Source of the DNA: CAYLUN01 sp964386865
GTDB lineage: Bacteria; Verrucomicrobiota; Kiritimatiellia; RFP12; UBA1067
DNA length: 9,948 nt
Assembly: GCA_964386865.1 (NCBI GenBank)
Contig: CAYLUN010000150.1
Coordinates: 1-9,948 of the forward strand
Direction: 5' to 3'
Below are positions 6,395-9,948 of the stretch, in pieces. Made by a program: the position numbers and the translations under genes. The stretch's first letter is position 1. Every line of letters starts with the position of its first letter. The notes under the pieces were generated by a model. The model saw nothing but the letters and a program-made list of their open reading frames with translations, searched no databases and was not told the DNA's origin.

Positions 6395-7942
6395 TCACCT
6401 CTTCTTCTCGTGCACCACCTGCGCCTCGAAGACCAGGTACTCCGCGCCTTCGCGCCACGCGTCCGGCGGCAGGCCGGCCTTCATCGAGAGGTGCGTGAGC
6501 GTCTCCTCGATCCCCCAGCCTTGCTCCGGCGCGACCTGCGGCAGGAAGACCGCGCTGCGGCCCGCCTTGCTGAGCACCATGCCGTGCTTGCCGATCACGA
6601 TGTCGCGCCACGAGCCCACGGGCCGGGGCGGCGAGAGGATCGAGATCTCGATGTCGATCTCCTTCAGCTCGCCGGCCTCCACGGCCTCGAAGCGCGGGTC
6701 GTGGAACGCCGCGTTGAGCGCGTGCTCGCGCACGACCTTCCAGATCTCGCGGCGCGGCACGATCTCGCCGATGCAGCCGCGCAGGCCGCCGCGCTTGTTC
6801 AGCGTGACGAACCCGCCGCGCACGGCCTTCAGGCCTGGCGTCAGCTCCTTGGGCTCGGCTGAGCCCGCCCGCAGCGCGCCCGCGCGCAGCGCCAGGTCGA
6901 TCGTCTCGCGGGCCAGCGCCAGCAGGCGGCCGCAGTCCGCCTCGGGCAGCGTGTCGCCCGGCGCCGGCGCTGCGGCGGCCTCGGCCTTCTTGGCCGGGTC
7001 GCCCCACGAGCCGAGCACGAGCGCGCCGACGTAGCTGACCGAGTTCTGGTCGTCGTGCAGCATCTTGCCGGAGGTCTCGTAGGCGGTGCGCTCGACCTTG
7101 GCGTCGGCGGGCATCATGGCCAAGAGGAACGCCAGCGGGTCGCGGCCGCACACCGTCGCGCCGGTGTCGTTCAGGTACTTGGTGAAGCCCGGCAGGTCCT
7201 TGCGGGCGAACAGGTCGAAGACGCCCATGTCGAGCGACTCCAGGTTCTTCTCCACATCCTTGGTGAAGGGCACATAGCCGAAGTTTGAACCATAGTGTGT
7301 GAAGTCCGAGCTGGCCACGACCAGCGTCTGGTCGTCGAGCAGCTCGCGGAAGGCCGTCGCGGCGGCGACCAGGCTCGAGGCGTCGAACTGCCCGCACACC
7401 ACGCACACGGCGGGCAGGTTGCTGGAGAGGCAGGCCTGAATCAGCGGCAGCTGGATCTGGTCGCTGTGCTCACTCGCGTGGGCGGCCGGCTCGCAGGTGA
7501 CAAAGGGCAGCTTGCGCATCTTCTCAACGAAGGCGGTGTCCGCCGGCAGTTCGCCCAGCGGCGTCAGGAAGTGGGTCGCGTCCGGCACGCTCATGCGGTT
7601 ATGCATGCCCACGTAGTGGCTCGGGCCGATGACCACCACGCGGCTGTAGCGCTTCGGGTCGATGCGCAGGTAGACGCCCGCCGCGACGCTTCCGGAGTAG
7701 CGGTAGCCCGCGTGGGGCACCACGGCCGCGCAGACGTTCTTCTTGCGCACCACCGAGATCCCCTTGCAGCGCTCCGCGATGTCGTCGCGCAGCGCCCGCT
7801 CCCCGGACGGAAACCACCGGCCCGCCAAGGGCGAGACCATGACCTTTTTTGCCATAGCAACCTCCTCGTCCGCAGGCTTCCCGACCGAACAGCCGAGCCA
7901 CCCGCATGTTCCCAGCACAATGACTGACAAGGCAACTTTCAT
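6395..7942 (-). CDS. amrB-amrA: AmmeMemoRadiSam system fusion protein: Memo (protein B) plus AMMECR1 (protein A)
   Basis: The 515-residue product joins two families of the AmmeMemoRadiSam set. Residues about 36-315 are Memo-like: AGRWFPSG, VVPHAGYRYSG (74-84), IGPSHYVG (105-112), EHSDQIQLPLIQ (158-169), SSDFTHYG (211-218), CGRDPLAFLL (265-274) and a closing SVSYVGALVL. His77, His109 and Cys265 correspond to the metal-binding His49, His81 and Cys244 of human MEMO1. After an Ala/Pro/Lys linker (316-336), the AMMECR1 domain runs to about 505 with its signature LRGCIG (387-392) and HALNAAFHDPRF. No reaction is established for either bacterial family. The ATG at 7942 gives a hydrophobic N-terminus ending WLGC at Cys18, resembling a lipoprotein signal with an atypical lipobox. 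A second ATG at 7855 (486 residues) has a much better ribosome binding site. The gene lies downstream of the radical SAM gene and the small ORF, same strand. Confidence 0.93.
   Translation of the reverse strand: MKVALSVIVLGTCGWLGCSVGKPADEEVAMAKKVMVSPLAGRWFPSGERALRDDIAERCKGISVVRKKNVCAAVVPHAGYRYSGSVAAGVYLRIDPKRYSRVVVIGPSHYVGMHNRMSVPDATHFLTPLGELPADTAFVEKMRKLPFVTCEPAAHASEHSDQIQLPLIQACLSSNLPAVCVVCGQFDASSLVAAATAFRELLDDQTLVVASSDFTHYGSNFGYVPFTKDVEKNLESLDMGVFDLFARKDLPGFTKYLNDTGATVCGRDPLAFLLAMMPADAKVERTAYETSGKMLHDDQNSVSYVGALVLGSWGDPAKKAEAAAAPAPGDTLPEADCGRLLALARETIDLALRAGALRAGSAEPKELTPGLKAVRGGFVTLNKRGGLRGCIGEIVPRREIWKVVREHALNAAFHDPRFEAVEAGELKEIDIEISILSPPRPVGSWRDIVIGKHGMVLSKAGRSAVFLPQVAPEQGWGIEETLTHLSMKAGLPPDAWREGAEYLVFEAQVVHEKKR
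7861..7867 (-). promoter_or_regulatory. Strong internal Shine-Dalgarno before the alternative Memo start
   Basis: GAGGAGG lies five bases upstream of the ATG at 7855, which would begin MAKKVMVSPLAGRWF, a normal cytoplasmic Memo N-terminus. The same bases encode Asp-Glu-Glu-Val in the longer frame, so it may be coincidence. It makes a second, shorter, unexported product possible. Confidence 0.5.
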
Positions 7943-7981
7943 CACAAATACCACCCCTTACACCCGCAAGCCTCCGGCGAG

Positions 7982-8001
7982 GACGCCGCCCCGCCGGCGT
8001 C
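7982..8001 (-). repeat. GC-rich hairpin next to the GTAG hairpin
   Basis: GACGCCG at 7982-7988 pairs with CGGCGTC at 7995-8001 around a six-base loop. It lies three bases from the next hairpin, giving a tandem pair like a bacterial interspersed mosaic element. No T-run follows, so it is not an ordinary intrinsic terminator. It lies in the transcribed leader of the Memo-AMMECR1 gene and might set mRNA stability between the operon's genes. Confidence 0.55.
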
Positions 8002-8004
8002 TGC

Positions 8005-8029
8005 GGACGGCACGGGGCGCCGTCCCTAC
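8005..8029 (-). repeat. REP-like hairpin with a GTAG foot
   Basis: On the minus strand GTAG (8029 to 8026) is followed directly by GGACGGC, a seven-base loop and GCCGTCC. A GTAG tetranucleotide at the 5' foot of a GC-rich palindrome is what E. coli-type RAYTs recognise. The sequence is unrelated to the repeat flanking the RAYT gene, so it would be a second REP family. The TAG inside GTAG is also the stop codon of the small ORF. Confidence 0.5.
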
Positions 8030-8178
8030 CCGGCCCAGCGCGCCATGCGGCGGACCGCCGCGTCGTCCAAGAACCGCCGGCGCGGCAGGTGCCCGCGGCA
8101 GGCGCACAGGCACGCCGCCGCCCACGCGCCGGCAAAGGCGCGCCGCGTCCAGGCCCGGCCGCAGCCCCCGCCGGTCAT
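8026..8178 (-). CDS. Small ORF, possible Tat-exported mini-lipoprotein (50 residues)
   Basis: The ATG at 8178 overlaps the radical SAM stop as ATGA, the usual sign of translational coupling, with GGGGTG about seven bases upstream. Nearly every codon ends in G or C, as in the true genes here. Residues 11-17 (TRRAFAG) fit a twin-arginine motif, followed by AWAAACLCAC. Leu24-Cys-Ala-Cys27 would serve as a lipobox, leaving a mature, Arg-rich piece of 24 residues (RGHLPRRRFLDDAAVRRMARW). It has four cysteines, at 6, 23, 25 and 27. I do not recognise a family. The frame ends in the GTAG foot of the following hairpin, so the protein may be a truncated remnant of a longer one. It may also not be a gene, since GC-rich DNA gives many open frames. 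No function is assigned. Confidence 0.45.
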   Translation of the reverse strand: MTGGGCGRAWTRRAFAGAWAAACLCACRGHLPRRRFLDDAAVRRMARWAG

Positions 8179-9167
8179 GACCACACCCCGTAAACGCGCC
8201 GGCCGCACTCCGGGCAGGCGCCGGCCTTCGTGACGCGGTTCTCGCGGATCACGTAGCGCTCGCGCACCACCAGCCGCGCGCCGCATCCGGCGCAGCAGGT
8301 GGTCTCGCCGTCCGCGACCTCGGCGTTGCCCACGTAGACGTGCTTGAGCCCAGCCTTGCGCGCGATGTCGCGAGCCCGCAGCAGCGTCTCCAGCGGGGTC
8401 GGCGGCAGGTGGGTCATGCGGAACTGCGGAAAGAAGCGGGAGAAATGCAGCGGCACGTCGTCGCCCGCCTGGTCGCGCATCCACGCGCAGAGCTTCTCGA
8501 ACAGCTCGTCCGTGTCGTTGAGCGTCGGAATCACGAGGTTCGTGACCTCCACGTGGACGCCCGCCCGCTTCATCAGCAGCACCGTGCGCAGCACCGGCTC
8601 CAGCGTGGCCGAGCACACGTCGCGGTAGAACGCGTCGCTGAAGGCCTTGATGTCCACGTTCGCCGCGTCCACGTGCGGCAGCAGGGCGCGCAGCGGCTCC
8701 TCGTTGATGTAGCCGGCCGTCACGAGCACGTTGCGCAGCCCGGCGGCGCGGGCGGCCTGGCAGCACGCCAGCGTGTACTCGTAGCTGACCAGCGGCTCGG
8801 TGTAGGTGTAGGCCACGTGGCGGCAGCCGTTCTTTTTCGCGAGCGCGGCCACGTCGACGGGCTGAACCTCGTAAGCCGGCACGTCCTCGGGGTTGCCCTG
8901 CGAGATTTCGGCGTTCTGGCAGTTCTTGCAGTGCAGGTTGCAGCCGGCCGTGCCGAGGGAGAGGATCGGCTCGCCGGGGAAAAAGTGGAAAAGGGGCTTC
9001 TTCTCCATGGGGTCGACGTGCACGGCGCAGGGGCGCGCAAAAGTCGCGGCCACCAGCGCGCCGTCGAGGTTCATCCGCGAGCGGCACTCGCCGCTGTGCC
9101 CAGGCGGAATCCGGCACTGCTTCGGGCAGATCGTACACCTGACGCTCTGTGCTGTCTGAGTCGCCAT
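8175..9167 (-). CDS. amrS: AmmeMemoRadiSam system radical SAM enzyme
   Basis: This 330-residue protein belongs to the radical SAM enzymes that travel with Memo and AMMECR1 proteins and resemble pyruvate formate-lyase-activating enzymes. The iron-sulfur motif CNLHCKNC (Cys76, Cys80, Cys83), in GTAGCNLHCKNCQNAEIS, will bind the 4Fe-4S cluster that cleaves S-adenosylmethionine. A second cysteine group lies at the N-terminus (Cys11, Cys14, Cys18, Cys28; CTICPKQC then GECRSR). A zinc-ribbon-like pair closes the protein (Cys292/Cys295 and Cys318/Cys321). Family phrases include YTYTEPLVSYEY (120-131), VDIKAFSD (171-178), NLVIPTLND (210-218) and HFSRFFPQFRM (241-251). The ATG at 9167 is chosen because AAGGAGG lies seven bases upstream; the longer frame from 9191 would start at or before the predicted transcription start. 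The substrate is unknown; the Memo-AMMECR1 protein or its ligand is the obvious candidate. Confidence 0.95.
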   Translation of the reverse strand: MATQTAQSVRCTICPKQCRIPPGHSGECRSRMNLDGALVAATFARPCAVHVDPMEKKPLFHFFPGEPILSLGTAGCNLHCKNCQNAEISQGNPEDVPAYEVQPVDVAALAKKNGCRHVAYTYTEPLVSYEYTLACCQAARAAGLRNVLVTAGYINEEPLRALLPHVDAANVDIKAFSDAFYRDVCSATLEPVLRTVLLMKRAGVHVEVTNLVIPTLNDTDELFEKLCAWMRDQAGDDVPLHFSRFFPQFRMTHLPPTPLETLLRARDIARKAGLKHVYVGNAEVADGETTCCAGCGARLVVRERYVIRENRVTKAGACPECGRRVYGVWS

Positions 9168-9174
9168 AACCCAC

Positions 9175-9181
9175 CCTCCTT
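9175..9181 (-). promoter_or_regulatory. Ribosome binding site of the radical SAM gene
   Basis: AAGGAGG is placed seven bases before the ATG at 9167, an ideal arrangement. It decides against the open-frame start at 9191. Confidence 0.8.
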
Positions 9182-9192
9182 GAGGTGGCATC

Positions 9193-9198
9193 AGTATA
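9193..9198 (-). promoter_or_regulatory. -10 element of the AmmeMemoRadiSam locus promoter
   Basis: TATACT on the minus strand matches the -10 consensus at five of six bases and is identical to the -10 of the trpS promoter. Transcription would start near 9186, leaving a leader of about 20 bases that contains the ribosome binding site. The -35 position, about 17 bases upstream, is poor (TTTCTT) and overlaps the T-run of the upstream terminator, so an activator may be needed. Confidence 0.45.
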
Positions 9199-9213
9199 GC
9201 GCATCGGGGCGCG

Positions 9214-9239
9214 AAAAGAAATGCCGGACGGCGCCAGCA
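9214..9239 (-). terminator. Intrinsic terminator of the Nudix gene
   Basis: In the minus-strand RNA, UGCUGG and CCGGCA pair (six pairs, one G-U) around a six-base loop, followed by UUUCUUUU. It begins about 25 bases after the Nudix stop codon. The stem is short but the position and U-tract are right. Confidence 0.55.
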
Positions 9240-9264
9240 GCAATCGCGTCCAACTACTAACTCC

Positions 9265-9810
9265 TTACTCCTCCGTGTGTTTCTTTCGCCGCCACATGAG
9301 CCAGAGCGCGATGCTCTTGCCGTCGACCAACTCGCCGGCGTCGAGCGCCGCGTCGATCGCCTCGGCGGTCATGACGACCACCTCCAAGTTCTCGTCGAAG
9401 TCCGGCCGCTGCTCCAGGGGCTGCTGGGAGAGCCGCGCGTAGTACAGGTGGAGCCACTCCTCCGAGTACCCTGGGCAGGGCACGATGGTGCCGACCTTCT
9501 CCAGCGACTCGACGCGGTAGCCGCTCTCCTCCTCCATCTCTCGGCGCGCGCCGTCCTCGGGCGCCTCGCCCGCTTCGAGGCACCCGGCGACCATCTCAAG
9601 CAGCGTTCGCTCGATCGAGCGGCGATACTGGCGGATGAGCACAAAGGCGCCGTCCGGGCGCTGACCCAGAATCACCGCCGCCCCGCGGTGCCGGACGATC
9701 TCGCGCGTCGAGTGCCGGCCGTTCGGCAGTTCGATCTCCGCCACGTCGATGGTCAGCGCCCGCCCCTCAAAGGCGCGGCGCACGCTTAACGTCTTTTCTG
9801 TCAAATCCAT
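9265..9810 (-). CDS. Nudix hydrolase, ADP-ribose/ADP-sugar pyrophosphatase type
   Basis: This 181-residue enzyme most likely splits ADP-ribose or another nucleotide sugar into AMP and a sugar phosphate. The Nudix box is complete at residues 76-98: Gly76, Glu82, then REMEEESGY (90-98), matching G-x5-E-x7-REU-x-EE-x-G-U with all metal-binding glutamates. The preceding VILGQRPDGAFVLIRQYRRS and the IERTLLEMVAG segment are typical of the ADP-ribose pyrophosphatase branch, as is PCPGYSEEWLHLYYA after the box. The ATG at 9810 gives the usual N-terminus and has GAGG eight bases upstream. The open frame continues to 9924, but that part passes through a predicted -10 element and a G-run and looks untranslated. 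It is monocistronic, with its own terminator. Confidence 0.93.
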   Translation of the reverse strand: MDLTEKTLSVRRAFEGRALTIDVAEIELPNGRHSTREIVRHRGAAVILGQRPDGAFVLIRQYRRSIERTLLEMVAGCLEAGEAPEDGARREMEEESGYRVESLEKVGTIVPCPGYSEEWLHLYYARLSQQPLEQRPDFDENLEVVVMTAEAIDAALDAGELVDGKSIALWLMWRRKKHTEE

Positions 9811-9844
9811 CTCATCAACCTCGCTAGTTGTTGTCTCAGGCCCC

Positions 9845-9850
9845 ATTTTA
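9845..9850 (-). promoter_or_regulatory. -10 element upstream of the Nudix gene
   Basis: TAAAAT on the minus strand (five of six consensus bases) would start transcription near 9838, about 28 bases before the ATG at 9810. The -35 region (TTCTTT) is poor. The remaining bases to the window edge hold homopolymer runs but no gene that I can support. Confidence 0.4.
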
Positions 9851-9948
9851 GACCAGCCGCCGACGCCAAAGAAGAAAAAACGGGGGGGTTCTTGAAAGGG
9901 TGCAAGGTTGATTTTTTGGTTCACGCGATTCTGACCTGCTTGCGGTCG

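Noticed and set aside
6851..6866. Perfect hairpin GGGCTC-GGCT-GAGCCC inside the Memo-AMMECR1 gene
   Set aside because: It shares only a few bases with the REP arm and lies in ordinary coding sequence; a six-pair stem of this kind is expected by chance at this GC content.
8026..9243. A 405-codon frame overlapping the radical SAM gene on the same strand
   Set aside because: Only its last 50 codons, after the radical SAM stop, could be real; the rest is an out-of-frame shadow of a well-conserved enzyme.
9881..9906. Terminator-like A-run and G-run near the right edge
   Set aside because: The possible stem is only five A/T pairs around a G-run, and no gene end is visible upstream of it.

Overview
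The window is GC-rich bacterial DNA, about 10 kb and densely coding. Most genes read on the minus strand. GC-rich third codon positions, a Tat-exported protein of a type common in polysaccharide-degrading bacteria, a trpS-scpA-scpB operon, and a RAYT transposase with its own GC-rich palindromic repeats all fit a GC-rich member of the PVC group (Verrucomicrobiota, Kiritimatiellota, Planctomycetota). This placement is inference: there is no rRNA or other phylogenetic marker here that I can compare.

Layout, left to right. (1) 1-2259, minus strand: a compact operon reading trpS (tryptophanyl-tRNA synthetase), scpA, scpB (SMC-condensin partners). The trpS stop abuts the scpA start, scpA and scpB overlap by 14 bases, and scpB runs off the left edge. 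A good sigma70-like promoter lies at 2301-2329. (2) 2389-4203, plus strand: a Tat-exported protein of unknown function with the look of an alpha/alpha-toroid glycan-active enzyme. (3) 4212-5570, minus strand: a secreted basic-secretory-protein-family metalloprotease with an N-terminal discoidin-like region, convergent with the previous gene. (4) 5634-6366: a RAYT (REP-associated tyrosine transposase) gene bracketed by two copies of a large GC-rich inverted repeat. A third, half-length copy lies in frame inside the RAYT gene itself. (5) 6395-9167, minus strand: an AmmeMemoRadiSam locus. It holds a radical SAM enzyme, a tiny ORF overlapping it by ATGA that looks like a Tat lipoprotein, a pair of hairpins (one with a GTAG foot), and a Memo-AMMECR1 fusion protein that may carry a lipoprotein-type signal. 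(6) 9265-9810, minus strand: a Nudix hydrolase (ADP-ribose pyrophosphatase type) with its own terminator and promoter.

The most interesting region is 5600-9200. The Memo / AMMECR1 / radical SAM trio is a conserved set with no settled bacterial function. Here two members are fused, the Memo metal-ligand residues are kept, and there are two separate hints of export to the cell envelope. The adjacent RAYT and its repeats look like a self-contained REP-generating unit whose repeat has also become part of the transposase coding sequence. No rRNA, tRNA or CRISPR array was seen, and no intergenic gap exceeds 300 bases.
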